Source: Siniperca chuatsi
Taxonomy: Eukaryota > Chordata > Actinopteri > Centrarchiformes > Sinipercidae
NCBI RefSeq assembly: GCF_020085105.1
Contig: NC_058063.1
Coordinates: 15,609,262 to 15,673,261 of the forward strand
Reading direction: 5' to 3'
Length of the DNA stretch: 64,000 nucleotides
In this document: positions 38,791 through 51,700 of the stretch, one piece after another
How the letters are laid out: each line of letters starts with the position of its first letter
How positions within the stretch are numbered: position 1 is the stretch's first letter
The notes under the pieces: generated by a model
The model's database searches: none
Told to the model about the DNA's origin: nothing
The model's input: only the letters and a program-made list of their open reading frames with translations
Translations under genes and position numbers: made by a program

Positions 38791-40076
38791 GCTGGTACTC
38801 TCCAACAGTCATAAATGTTGTTTTGGGAATCATTAGGAAATGACCTATTTGTCTACTATGGTGTCACAGTCCAACCATCCACCCCAGTGTCATTTGTGCT
38901 GTAATTAAACATAAGACTTCCTTCAATCAAAAAAACGGTTATGGTTCACAAATCTATGTTTAAAAACACTACCATGAAACATAATTCAGGCAGCAATTAT
39001 GTGTTTTTCACGAAACATATATGACAATACAAAGTAGTAGTAAAAAAACCTGAAACATTGTCATAAAATCAAATAAGTTCATCACATGATCTTCATCAGC
39101 AGAAGGTTACGGAAATGTAGATGTTCACATATTTTTGTCTGCTTTAAAGGCTTCTTGTCCACGTTTGCTTAAGAGTTGAACTTATAGCCCAATCTTGGAA
39201 ACCTGTTAATTGACCAAACCCACAACTTTGGCTTTATAGAAAACAGCACTGTTTCGCTCTTAAATGAAAACACTTTACCTTTGAGAAGATGTGGAGCTGC
39301 TTTATGGAGTTTTTAGAGGGAGAGAAGCTTGTAGAAGCCTTTCTGCCTTAATTTTATATTTGCTGAGGTGAAGTGTAGTATATATTTTTTCTTTATCTAT
39401 TGTTGTTATTTTAGTTTGAGTGTTTATGTTTGCACCTTTCAATTTGTAGGCTACATGTATTGAATTCAAATCAAATAAAGTTGAGATTAAAAGTTCCTTC
39501 TTGACCTTGGAAACAGCAGCTGACAAAACAATCTCACCACAAACTTACTCACAGTCTCACTGGGCAAGAGACTCTAGAGCGGCTATTAAATGGACCTTCT
39601 GCTTCCTCTGTTATCAAGGTCAAGAATGAATGTTAAACCTCAAAGAAATGTTCACTTTGATAAGTAAAAATAAAATAATTACATATTTAAATGTGTTTAT
39701 ATACAATATAGTATATGATATGTTTAGGCATCAAATCAAGTGAGTCTGCATCTTCATCAATAACAGTTTTTCGTGTATGATTTAAAATAAAATAACCCAG
39801 TATTTTATAGCACAATTATATAACATTGTGTCTTCAAAAAATTTGGCTTTCACATTGCAGCTGAGTATTTTTTCTAAACGCATTTTGAAGGTCTGCTGAT
39901 TCATTGTTGTGCAAAAGCAAACAAGTTCACAGGATGAAAATATTTCAAAAGCATATTTGCAGTCCCATCTGCAGACACTTGAATCAAGGCCTAACACAGG
40001 TCGAACATGTGATCAACTGGCATTTAAACCGAAGAATTGTAGGCGACCCATCATAGCTGTATTTTGTGGCATTGTG

Positions 40077-40096
40077 ACACACACACACACACACAG
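40077..40096. repeat. (AC)n microsatellite
   Basis: About 10 AC units followed by interrupted ACACAT repeats to about 40120. Confidence 0.85.
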
Positions 40097-41929
40097 ACAC
40101 ACATACACATACACAGTCACATGACAACACATCAATGCACTGTTCCCATTTTCAATTTCTCAACCTTTCACAGAGCTGAATGAATCTTGCTTCTGCATAC
40201 AAAGAAGCTGAGGACATAAAAAGTTGAGATTACATGTTGCACAGTGACCTTTTGCAAAAGAAATGGTGTAACAGGGGGAAGTCATAGTCTCCTCTTTTCA
40301 CTGATGGCTTTGCTACCTAAATCTCCTTTTCAAGACCCAAAGTCTTCAATTTACACGTTTGTGTTGTTGCAGGATTCAAGGACGCTTTCCACTTTCTCTC
40401 GCCTGAGCAGGCCACATTTTTGCATCACCTCTTTATCTCTTCTTCTGCAGTTATGACAGTTTAGCCTGTATTCAGGTAGCCCGGCTGTGATATTATGTGA
40501 AACAAGCGACGAGTGCACCAAGAGCATTCCAGCGCTGTTTTGTGTTGTGCCATGAATAAGTGGACAGAGCTGCAGATAGGACTTGGCCTTGGGTATAAAG
40601 CTGCTTTTTGTGGAGCAGCCTTTGCTGTGCTTGATTAGGTCAGTGGATTTTCAGAAAGTGATCACACCTCAAGGACACAAGATGGCACCTTCATTTGTCT
40701 CCTAGAGCACAATGCACACGGCATCTAAAGCAATGATCTTTCACCATTAACCACCGCAAACAGTCTTGAAACCTTGGACTCCCCCCTGAGTTAGAGGAAA
40801 CTTGATAAATTCTGCTTTTAAATCCACCATAACGTCTTTCACTTTCTTCCTCTTCTTTCACTCTGCATCCAACAGGGGTAATTCAGAGTGCCTCATCTAC
40901 TAATAAATGAAAGGTTTTGTGCAGAAAGCTTCCTATATTTTATTATCAGCACATACTTTAACACTCACTGGACTGGCGAAGCATTCAAGGCAAACCGACA
41001 ATAGCTAATTACATTTCAGCGACACTGAAAAGGAATATGTTAGATTTCTACAAAGCACAAGAGAGTGCTTTTGGAAATAACAGGTGAGATGTATTTCTGA
41101 TTCTGAAAGAAGGAGAGCGAAGAAAGTACTTAATATGTTAATAGAGTGTGTGTACGTCCTTGTGTGTCTAAATGTCAGTCACTTGTTGAAACACTGGAGT
41201 CTTAAGTATCTCATTGAAAACTTAAGGGGACTTGTCTCATATGAATCAAGTTTTCTGAGGATATTTGTGTCCCTTTACTGTCTCTTTAGTCAGATATTGA
41301 TCATGCCTTGATCATGCCGAAAGCAATTTGAATGATTCTTCATCATGATCACAGATTTCATCTGATCCTGTCACTGTGCTGTTATGTGTGATTTTAACAA
41401 TATTTTGAGCCCATGGCATGTGAATGTGTGTTTTATGTCTTTTTAAATCGTTGCTTCTGTTTCAACATGTTGACCCAGGGAAACATACATTGAACATCTG
41501 ACCTAGGGAAAAAAACATTGCTGAGAACATAAAAGCTTTTGTAAGGTTTCCTTTATTTGTCATAGGAAGAGGATATTGAGTGGAGGGACTATAGGACCCT
41601 GGGAGCATAGATACGCTCCCAGTAGGAGTTAGTCGGGCATGCTAACATTTGCATGTTAGAGCAGACAAACACAGTTCAATCCATTCCTAACACTTTTGCT
41701 CTTGTGTTTTTGTTTTTTCTCTTACCACGGTCCACATGTACATTGCTTCAAGATGTGGAAAAATCAAGCTTGACAGGCATCAAGCCAATTTTGTCAAATA
41801 TGAGTGTATTTTAGGGTGTTATTTGTCAAAGTTGTCTGTTTGAATCCAAATTTAATGTAATTATTTTATTTATAAGTCTGAAATTGAATGACTCTAAGAT
41901 AAGTTTTACTTTCATTTTGTGAGAGCAGC

Positions 41930-43545
41930 TGGTGTCACATGTAAAAATGGTACATGTCTCATTTTTAAATCTTGATTTCAACCCTTCACTTGGATCATCC
42001 CATCAGGCTCAGCTTGACACTCTGCACCCCTGGGGTCACTGCAGGTTGCCCTCATTAGTAACAGGGGGTCTCCACCTCGACCCAGTCCATCACCCTATTT
42101 GTGTTCTCCTTAATAGAGCCAAAAACGACCACACATAAACCGAGGTTCCTACCCGGACCGTAACCTATAACCCCGGGAACGTCACTTAGTTCTTTGCTTC
42201 CATTCAAACTTCACTTACTCGGACTCCAGCAATCCGTTTAGTCAATGAAAAGGGAAAAGACACACATGCACACAAGAGATCATTTCCTTGTCCTGCCCTC
42301 GGCTCACACCCAGGATGCCCACACACACACACATGCACACACACACACAAGCATACATCCTCCAGTGCTCATGCAGTGAGTTTCCGGGCCGGACCGAAAA
42401 CAGAAGGAGCTAGTGAGAGAGACGGAGCAGGGGCTCAGAACGGGATTATTGGGGAGGAGAAAGGGAGGAGGAGGGGGCCGAGGCAGAGGAGGGGGCCCCT
42501 CTCTGCTTTTCAACGGACGTGTGAACAAAAGCCTGGTCAAACTGTCGGGCCCGCAGCCTAGGGTGTTTACCGCTCTTGTATCTATAACCAACAAATCAAG
42601 GATCCCCCCTCACCACCACCACCTCCACAGCTCCACTCCCCCTGCTGCCCCTTTTCCCTTGAGCTGCCTGGCTTTATTGGGAACAGCAAATTAAGGAACC
42701 ATCCATCTGGGTGTGATCACCAATTATGGAGGGAAGCTGTCAGCATGCATTAAGGCCTGCAGGGAAGGCGGGCGTGTTAAGGCGGCTTTTATGAAGAGGG
42801 AGGCAAAAGAGAGAGTTAAGTAACGAGAAAGCGATTGGATATGATTAAAAAATCTCCTAAAAATTTTAAAATTTTCTTGTTTTTAACGTCTAAAACACCT
42901 CAAACTCATTCAGGCCTTTCTTGATAACCCATGTGTCTCGTAGTGTTTGTCTCAGGAAAACAAAGTCTTCTCATTATTTACTGCTTTGCCGCTCCAAACA
43001 AATTTACATTGTTAGCAATAACAAGGATGAGTGAGTGCGCTTTTTCAGCGTGACATAAAGCGACCATGTAAGCGATATAAATATGGTAAAAACTCAATGC
43101 AGCTTATGGCCGGCCCCCTTTTATCACTGCTCACTGGCACAGTCCGTGATTCCCTGTAACACTTCTCCTCCGGCCAGCTTTTTCACAACACAATAGGGCC
43201 GTCATTAACTTTTTGCTCCATCGGAATGCTGAAAGACCCCGTCGACCAAACGCCCCCTTCCCCTCCCCTCCCTTCCCCTCGTTCCACCATGCATCCCGCT
43301 TTTCTCTCCGCTTGCTGGTTTTCCAGGGCCCTAATTTGCGAAGGCCAGGTGTGCACGGACCCACAGTAAGGGGGGTGAGGATGGGTGAGGAAAGGGGTGA
43401 GCGTGGGGGAAGAAGGGGTGGCCGGCACACAAAGGGGTCCCACAAACCAGAGGGCATCGGTGCCGACTATTTTCTGGCATATTTGTTCAAGTATTTTAGT
43501 TGTTTGAATGTTTTCTGTTTTATTGTGTGAATGTAACCACTAAAT
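41930..43545. other. GC-richer gene-free region, candidate regulatory DNA
   Basis: Includes an AC repeat (42320-42351) and purine-rich 42405-42500. Two unique patches (42660-42800 with caccaattatgg and gcattaagg, and 43020-43230) look non-repetitive. The frames at 42304-42694 and 43131-43530 are low-complexity Pro/Arg/Gly translations on both strands with no recognisable domain. Confidence 0.3.
42320..42351. repeat. (AC)n microsatellite, interrupted
   Basis: Two AC runs separated by an ATGC. Confidence 0.85.
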
Positions 43546-43842
43546 CTGTGGTTCCAAACCTGGTGGTCACAGGATAAACCTGAGGGGCCACAAGATGATT
43601 AATAGGAGATGAAAGCAGAAAAACAACATAATTATGGTTCACAAATCTATGTTTATTTTTCAGACCTTCCTCTTTTTTTAATGACTTGATAATTTTACCT
43701 CTTTAGGCTGCTAAAAAATATTAAATTAAAACAAGTAAAACTTTTTTTGGTTGAACTGGCCACTACCAGTAGACATTTTTAATGACGATGGGTTGCTAAT
43801 GGCTTTGGGGGGGTTACCATCCAAAAATGTTGGGAAACACTG
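43546..43842 (+). mobile_element. hAT-type MITE ('cagtggttcccaaac' family)
   Basis: The left end ctgtggttccaaacc and the right end tgttgggaaacactg are inverted repeats of the familiar hAT type. The flanking octamers cactaaat (43538-43545) and cattaaac (43843-43850) match at 6 of 8. The interior has the gaggggccacaagatgatta block. No transposase. Confidence 0.75.
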
Positions 43843-44040
43843 CATTAAACTGTACATGAGTGACTTTAACCTGCAATCACAGATTTTTTGGCCACTCTGT
43901 GACAACAAGCAGTAAACACAACACTGACATATTAGCACCTTTTAAGTTGACAAAACTGTTTGCAGAAAGTTGCAGAGCAACATTAGCATTTATTTGAAGT
44001 AAAGTAGTCTGGTCACTTGGTGAATTTAAGTCCAGTATTC

Positions 44041-44429
44041 ACTCACTTTTTGTTCTGTTTGAGTCTCCACCAACTCCTGAGGGAAATATATGGTTATTTA
44101 GCTGCTTAAGGCTGCTCTGTTCACCAGCTAGTTGCTAACTTTGTCTGCCATTTGCTGCATGGCAGCTAGCTTACAGTGGCTTTTTAGAGCTTTCTTGCAA
44201 AAAAGTAGCTCCCTGCTGTGGCTGAAAAAGATGCTAAGGCAGCAGTGAGAGTGAACCAAGACAGTAAAGTTGCAGGCCAGAAAACCAAAACAATGAGCTG
44301 AAAGATGCTAAACCACTCCGCTGAGAGGAAGTGCAAAGTTAGGTGATAATTTTGTGTTTTTATCACTACTAGCGACACCCTTCACATAACATGCAGTCAT
44401 TTGATAAAAATATTGATTATAGCTACCTT
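44041..44429 (+). repeat. Dispersed repeat C, copy 2
   Basis: Longer and better-preserved relative of 25631-25888, with gtctccaccaactcctgagg, gagagtgaaccaagacagta and gattatagctacc. Superfamily unknown. Confidence 0.7.
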
Positions 44430-44611
44430 CATTTTGTGTGATTGTATACTTATTTAAGTGCAGATTGTGCATTGTATTCATGTACCCATCTGTGCTGCTC
44501 CTGAATTGGATCTGTGGGAGTTTATGTGCAGAAAACTGTGGTTTCTATGTGATGTGTCACTTTGAATATGTGCTCAGCCGGTGAATATGAGTATGAATGT
44601 GTGAATGAGTC

Positions 44612-44613
<2 letters not shown>

Positions 44614-44685
<72 letters not shown>
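44614..44685. repeat. (GT)n microsatellite
   Basis: About 36 uninterrupted GT dinucleotides. Frames through it on both strands are spurious. Confidence 0.98.
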
Positions 44686-44688
<3 letters not shown>

Positions 44689-44799
44689 GTAATTGGAGGA
44701 TGAAGAGTGGGGAGAGCTACAAGTCGCTCCAAAGTTGTTCACCAGCTAGCCTGCCAGGTTGAGCGAGTTGCTCAAAGCTCGGTAGCATTGCTTTTTTGG

Positions 44800-45020
44800 A
44801 GAGACACAGCGGGTGGGTGAGGAGGGAGGTGGCAGCGCAGGGAGGAGGAGGAAGAGGTGGGGAGGACCAGGACTAATTGCCACTAATTGAATTGGATGTG
44901 CTGATCAGATGGGAGGCTGTGGAAGTAATCTGAGTTGTCACAGCAGATAACGCTGGGCCGTCCCAGAGTGTCTGCCTCATGTGACAGCCTGTAACATAGC
45001 CTGCGAGAGGGCACCGGCCC
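44800..45020. promoter_or_regulatory. Candidate homeodomain-bound regulatory element
   Basis: Unique patch with TAATTG at 44874-44879 and 44884-44889, spaced 10 bp, followed by aattgg. This resembles the paired sites at 37045-37069. Function is inferred from motif pairing only. Confidence 0.3.
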
Positions 45021-45059
45021 CCTTTGTCAACGCCACAAAAGGGGAGAGAAGCAAAGTTG

Positions 45060-45290
45060 CCAGTTACAGTGAGAAGTGACGGGCTCAGAGTGGGAGGAAG
45101 GAGTCATGGGAGGGAGAGGGAGAGGGCGGAGGAGGAAACGAGGAGGGGAGAGATGACTGAGATGAAAGAGGAAAGCTGAGGAACGGGATATGTTCAGTGG
45201 ATGAAAACAGTGGTAAAATGAGATGAAGACATACACTAGTAAAAAAAAAAAAAAGGGGGCAGGAAGAGGCGAGACTGTGGAGGGAAATTT
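45060..45290. repeat. Purine-rich tract with A run
   Basis: GGGAGA-rich sequence on the + strand ending in a 14-A run near 45241-45254. Antisense frames through it are low-complexity. Confidence 0.6.
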
Positions 45291-46023
45291 GTTTTCAGTG
45301 TGGAAATCTGCCGAGTCTGCAGGTTTCATTCATAAACAGCAGGAGCGTTATGTGTTGAGGTTTAAGCATAAAGTTTTTATTGAGATGGACCACTGGTTGC
45401 ACATATGTTAGACCCCAGAGACCCTCTTTTACAATTCTTCATATGAAACAGCATTTATTATTATTGTTGTGGTTAGTTATCAATAAAAAATAATGACAAA
45501 ACTGTCTGTACTTGCCAAAAGCCAGTTAAAGTTGGAGAAGTTTATTCATTTTCTAATCAAACTTTATTTGAATCTTCAAACTTACAAATTAGTATGTCAG
45601 TAAAAATTAAAAATTTAAAGTTAACAGAAAACTGTGAAAGGCTACAGGTATATTTAGTGGAGTTAATGCCACAGGATAGGTAGATCTGGGTTTAATCACA
45701 GTAACCAGAGATTCAGATGCAGCAAATAGTCAAGTGACAATTTAACATCCTCTTTTTGTAACTTTATTATAGGTGTTGAATATCAGCACTGGAACATGCC
45801 GAAGTTTTGTCATTGTACTGTCTTTTCAGAATGAAGAACTTGAAAATAATTGAAAAAACGTCTCCAACTTGTTAAAGCACTTTAAGGAATTAGCATGCAT
45901 TTATGAAATGTAATAGAAATAACTGTGCCGCAAATGTATTTAAAAATTAGTACACATGGCAAATATATTGCATTACTTTCATTTTCTTTGATAGTAATGC
46001 TAAGTGACTTTGACTTATTTGAC
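45290..46023. other. AT-rich DNA, nothing recognisable
   Basis: No gene, RNA or clear transposon end seen. Confidence 0.4.
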
Positions 46024-46158
46024 TTAAAGGGACAGTTCACCCTCAAATCAAAAATCCATGTTGTCCCTATTACCTGTAGTGCTATTTATCCATCTAGATT
46101 GTTTTAGTGTGAGTTGCCGAGTTTGTAGTTTTGATTTTGGGGTGAACTGTCCCTTCAA
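46024..46158 (+). mobile_element. Short MITE of the 'aaagggacagttcaccc' family
   Basis: The left end ttaaagggacagttcaccct and the right end ttggggtgaactgtcccttc are inverted repeats of about 18 bp. The interior keeps the family's attacctgtagtgctattta block. At about 135 bp it is shorter than the full family member I recall, so it is probably an internal-deletion derivative. Confidence 0.75.
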
Positions 46159-46159
46159 A

Positions 46160-46245
46160 CCCTTTCTCTCCTAATGGAGCACAGGTCATCCACAACTCCT
46201 CTCCATCGACGCCGGTCCTGGGCCGCCCTCTCCAGCTCACACAGT
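46160..46245 (-). mobile_element. LINE ORF C-terminal fragment (relic)
   Basis: The - strand reads ELERAAQDRRRWRGVVDDLC and ends at a stop a few codons later. This matches the Trp/Arg-rich 'A.DR..WR..V' tail typical of non-LTR retrotransposon polyproteins. About 28 codons remain, directly next to the MITE at 46024-46158. Confidence 0.5.
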
Positions 46246-47465
46246 TATAAGTACAAGCATAAAATCAGGTATGAATGCATTCATGCTTAAAAAAATGTGG
46301 ATCTTCCTTTTTAAAATAATCAGCACAGAATTAATTATGATAAATTACATTATTAGAAAAAAATGTAAATGTTAAAAGTTAATTACATTACATTAAATAC
46401 CCCGAAGTAATGCAAAATGTGGTTTCATAAAGACTATAGATAATATAAGTTAAGATTGAGCAATTTGAATGCTAATTATTTGAATATTTTACCAAAATTA
46501 TATTGAAATTCTCTGGAAAGACAGTATGGAGGATCAACTTTATCAACATTATTACTTTTTTTAGGCATTTTAGGCCGTTTTAGTTGTCTGTAGCTGCTGC
46601 CAGCTGCCATCTGGTTGCACTGAAAAAAGTTTTTTGTACATAATAATTAATTATATTGTGAAAATCTGCTAAGATTTTAAAGCTGAAATGCGTCCTTGAT
46701 TTTTTTCATCTGATCCTGTGCTTTTGAAAGGACACACAACTCCCTGCACACCTGATGGATGAATGTGGCTGAATATAAACACCTGTTTTCTGATGTTGTA
46801 AATGATGGATGATGATCAGTAATCTGCTTCTGAGCTATGTTTTGGTGGATTCCCAAAACACACCTGCATTCACTGCAGCTCTGCAGTAATACTGTACAAC
46901 AACTGCTGCTGATGATAGAAACACAAGATAATATGAGCACAGGTGGACGACAGCAACTGACAAAAAATATAGAGAGAGGGGTGAGAAAAAGAGAGAGGAA
47001 AGTAGAGAGTCGCTGTGGGTCTTTCCCAAGCCTGCAGCAGTCCAATTAAGCAGGATTTCTCCCACTCCACATCTGACTCACTCATACACACACATACACA
47101 CACACACACTTACAACCACAGCAGCTGTGCAGTCAGTTGGTGCTACTGAGGGAGGGGTTAAATCTTGTCAGCATGATGAAAGCAGGCTAGAGTGTGTGTA
47201 TGTGTGTGTGAATCTGAGCGTGCGTGCAAGTGTGTATATCCACCTTTGTGCATTTTTGTGCCACTATGTATATATACTCTGTAGACATGAGTGTGTGTGT
47301 GTTGTGTAAAGGGTGAGTTATGCATGCAGTGGGCATCCCGGGGCACGCAGATGTGTGAGTGCCTAGGACTAAGCCCTGGTGAAGCCCGCTGCGAGGGGTC
47401 ACGACCTTTACAGAATCAGTACCTCTGCATGTCAGGACTAATGGAAGGGCCCCACCAGCTGCACA
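46246..47465. other. Gene-free DNA
   Basis: AT-rich, then a stretch with short interrupted CA/GT repeats near 47083-47110 and 47190-47210. Antisense frames at 46677-47109 are chance. Confidence 0.4.
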
Positions 47466-47930
47466 GAGAGGAGGAGGAGGAGGAGGAGAGAGAGGAGGAG
47501 GAGGGAGAGGAAAAGGGTGAGAGTTAGGAAAAAAGATGAAGAGTGAATAAAGACTGAGGTTCAGAAAAAAAGGATAGCTAGGAAGATTTGAGAGTTGGAG
47601 GGAGACAGTGGGAGGAGAAATGAGGAGGAAAAGGAGAAGAAGTCTGAGTGAGAGGGGGCCGGAAGTGGGAGGGAGAAAGAGGATGGAAATATTGTGGAAG
47701 AAAAATGTTTTAAGAAGGGAGTGTGAGGGAGAAGAAGCTGTAAATACTCATATTTTAGGAAGAGAAAAGTTGGAAAGTGGAAAAAAGTTAAAAAGCAGAA
47801 AACAAAACAAAAAAGGAAATCAAGGAATATTGGACAAAATGGATAGAAAGAGGGAAAGAGAGAGGAAGAGCAACAGGAAATGCAAGGTAAGGATAAAAAA
47901 AGAGTGTCAGTAAAGCTTAGATGAGAAAAG
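47466..47930. repeat. Long purine-rich strand-asymmetric tract
   Basis: About 460 bp in which the + strand is overwhelmingly A and G, beginning with (GAG)n at 47468-47510. The 168-codon antisense frame at 47561-48067 is a Ser/Phe/Leu-rich translation of this asymmetry, not a gene. Confidence 0.75.
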
Positions 47931-48249
47931 AAAGTACAGGCAGGAGATGTTTGGGTAAGAATGTAAGCAAAGAGGGAGGAGTGATGGTATGATGGATTCC
48001 AAATCGGATTTAGAGATAGAGATAGAAATAAAGGGGGAGAAATGGGTGTGGCCGTGGTGTCATCCAATCTCCCTCTTTTACCTCGTATTCTCAGTTTTAT
48101 TGCAAAGTCTTTCTTAACATGACCATGATTTCAATGCAAAGCCTTATTTACTTTAAATCTTTGACGTGAACTTTGTGCAATGTGAGAAAAAAAAACATCT
48201 CTTGCACATAAATATGTCAGATGTGCTGAGTGTGATTGTGAGGATGGAC

Positions 48250-48700
48250 CAGTGGTGGAAAATACTGTATATCTGCATTTACTCAAGTTCCATTTTATAT
48301 TTCTTTATACTTCTACCCTGCTACATTTCAGAGGGAAATATTGTAATTTGTAGTCCACCACATTTATTTGACAGCTATAGTTACCAGTTACTTTAAACAT
48401 TTGAATGTTTAGAAAATATATGAGATTAAAAAAATATGTATTTTTTAATTAACAATGTGTAAAATAGCAATATAAATATAACATAATTTTACGTTCATGG
48501 AAAAATTGCTCAATAGCTACAATTAAATGCTGCTTACCTGCTAATGCATCAGTAATAATAATCCAATAATATACAATTTGGGGATAATGTAACACCCTGA
48601 AAGAACTTTCTACAGCTAATATTGCATTTGAACACAAATTTGAATGCAGGACTTTTACTTCTACTGGACTATTTTTTCCTGAATACTTCTTTCACGGTTG
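48250..48700 (+). mobile_element. hAT-type MITE copy, family 'cagtggtgga'
   Basis: It begins cagtggtggaaaatactg and ends gaatacttctttcacggttg. The flanking octamers ggatggac (48242-48249) and gtatgtac (48701-48708) match at 6 of 8. Internal blocks ctacatttcagagggaaata and gcatcagtaataataatcca are shared with the family. No transposase. Confidence 0.8.
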
Positions 48701-51700
48701 GTATGTACTGCACTGAGATTGTAACCTTGTGAAAAGAGACTGCGTAACGCTGTGAGCCCAATACACAGTTTGAGCTGAACAAGAGAATGAGAGCAGGTGA
48801 GCTTGAAAGACGAGAGAAAACCCAAACAGAGAGATATGAATGCGAGAAGGAGACGTGACCGGCTTCATCGCAGTATTAAAAACAAGCAGCAATTTATGTT
48901 TTAATTGTTTATTAATAACAAACACAAAATAAGGCTCTCATTCCAGCCTGCATATGTGGACTGTCTGGGTTTGACCTTTGCCCTTTGAGGATCTGCAGCT
49001 AGAGTATATTTATATACTACTTACTAGTTGAACCTAGAGCGTGTTTATCCAAATAATGATCAGATGCCAACTCTAATAATTAATTGAATATTTTGCATCT
49101 TGTAACTCATTCAGATGTGTCCATTTGAAGTAACAAATGTCAGGATATAAATTTGAAATAATTGTCATTTAAACAGAAATGACAATATGGGATTGTATTT
49201 AAAAGCAGTATTTAGGAGCAATAAGAGTGTGTTCAGAGCAGTCGGGTAATTGATGTCAAATGATGTTCCACACTAATAAGAACAAATTGGCTCTGACGTT
49301 TATTGAAGAGAAAAAGAAAGCAATCAAGGTGAGGCGAGTAAACATGCAGCAAGTTAAAAGCGAGAGGTAATAAAATAATTGAATAATAATAAAATAAAAA
49401 TGTATGCTAATTTATGTTGTTCAGGCAGATGCCTCTATCAGGTTCAGCCTTTTCAGCTGCTGTGCGAGCCTGGCCAGAGTCTGCTGACTGTGCGTGTGTG
49501 TGTGTGCGTGTGTGTGTGTTCAGTTGCAGACAGTGCCACTGTGTGCCCACCATGACCAGACACCCTGCTTCCTCTCCTGTTATGACCCGGAGACCGTGAT
49601 CGGGCCATCTGTGCCACTTTGTGCCAGGTTCAGCAGACGGCTTCCCCTCTGACATCATCACTGTGAGACGGTGATGTAGCTGCCATTACAGGAGACGGGG
49701 CCAAAGCCAACAATGGAGGACACTGACAGTGTGTCTGGTATTTTGCTGGGCGTACAGTGGCTGACGTCTCTTTTTCTGACAGACTTTCAGAGTTTAGTCT
49801 GGCATGAGTAGACTACACGCTACACATTCTTAGCTCCCACAATAGTAAGTAAATAAAATGATATTATGGGGGCAAAGAAACACTGTGCAGATTCTATGTT
49901 TTGCCATAAGCAGTGAAACAAGACGCAAACTGTTTTTCATTGTATACCTTCTTTTTTTTTAAGATAAAAAAACCCTTTCACATTTTTGGTAGTATTTGTA
50001 TTATTTTTCTAGTCAAAGTTCAAATTTATTTCCCTGCAGTTAGAATATTTAGAGCTCAGTACAGAAGGACCTGTTGAAGAGATGTGGCAGAGCAACAGGT
50101 GGCAGAGCACAGAGTTAGAGCGACACCTACAGAGCTCAGGGTGGAAAAACCACCATCTCCAGCCTGGGAGTGGATATTGGTGGATAATAGATTATGATTT
50201 TTTTTTTGTTGTTGTTGCAGGGATAGACAAATATCATATAAGCATATCATAAAGATAATGGTATTCATAGCCTAAGTTAATTTGCATTGCTTCTCCCGAG
50301 ATAGGCTTTTATAAAGATACATAATATACAGTGGAACAAGGATACATCATCATATTATCAATAATCAACCAAACGTTGTGTAGAACTTTTTGTACTGTCT
50401 AGTGTAGTTCAAAGTGTTGTAAGACTAATAAGACAACAGAGTAAAATAAACTATAATAATAATTTTAAGGTGAGTTTAGAGTGATCAGACATATAGGGGA
50501 CATGCGTTTTATTGATTTTATTGAGTTTAATTGTACATTTGTTCTCATTTGTGTTTTCTGTTTTAATGTCCATCCATCCATTAGCAATCAAATCCAATAG
50601 GACTGCGTATCATTTAAATTATTCAATACCAGGGTTGATAGGATAAGTTTTGATATATAAGATACCGAGACAATACTTTTTCCGACACCTCACTTTCTTT
50701 TTAAGAAAATAAGAGAAACGTATCTAGTGCATTGTTGTTTAATTTTGTCTTAACACAAAGCAGCCATACAAGAACCTTGCCTCAATAAATAAACAAAAAA
50801 TAAGAATATGTCAAAAATTATTCAACATAATTAAATTCTAAATGCTTGATTCATCTGTTAAGTGGAAATTTGAGACAAGTGTGTGAATTTAATAAACACA
50901 AATAATTATTTCAAAAAAAATATATACACATTTGAATAGTGATTAAAAGATGAAAAGTAAGGGGGGGAGTTGAAAGACACAAGGGTTAATGGCAATGGGC
51001 AATCCATTATGACAGCATGTCTGCAAGCCACAGAAGCAGCACGCCACCAAAACAAATTAATACAAAGTGTGATTTATATCAGGTAATATTTGAGCTAATA
51101 CTAACCAAACAAGACTAAGAATCTCAATGAGCATTCAGTGCTAACTCTAGGGACCTCTGTACATTTTGGACAAAAAGTACAGAGGTTTGATACCTGCCAC
51201 AGTAAAACAAAGGGAGACTAATGCACAATACATTTATATTCATACAAAACTTGGTCCTTTACAGGATAAATGAGTTTAAAAACAGACACATTAAATATAA
51301 AACTGCAATAAATGTTAAATGAATCTACGTAAAGTCCACCTGATCGCCCATGACTACATGCTTTATCTCTCTTCAGGAACGGACCTGGATTTAAATGATT
51401 ACACTTATGAAACTGTTTGACTTCTGCAGGTATGAACTTCCCCTCAAACCTGTAAAGTCTGCAGAGTTTGCAGGATGATCGATAGCAACAGTAGACAGTC
51501 CACGTTTGTAAATATTTTCTCCTCAGTTCAGTGGACCAGCTGTGGGAATCTGCCTGTGTTTGTGTGTCTTGTGCGCTGAAACTAATCCCAGGAGAATATT
51601 GTCATTTACTCCCTCTAATAGACCCTGTCATCATCCTGTGGCCTAAACTAATGCAGAGATAAATCCCCGGCAGGGAACTGACTCAGAGGCTGCTATTCTC

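Larger units (their letters stand above)
36755..41930. other. Gene-free DNA downstream of vax2
   Basis: No protein gene or RNA gene seen. Contents include a candidate regulatory patch at 36950-37160, a second GC-richer patch at 37600-37730, repeats with 'cctaaacctaacc' motifs near 38640-38780, a segment near 38292-38340 (tagaaattatgtttatatac) shared with 57611-57660, and a CA repeat at 40077-40096. Confidence 0.45.

Noticed and set aside
42304-43530. Pro/Arg/Gly-rich frames on both strands
   Set aside because: Low-complexity translations of purine-rich or GC-rich DNA, with no conserved motif.
47561-48067. 168-codon - strand frame rich in Ser, Phe and Leu
   Set aside because: Antisense of a purine-rich tract. 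Stop codons are depleted by composition, and no domain is visible.
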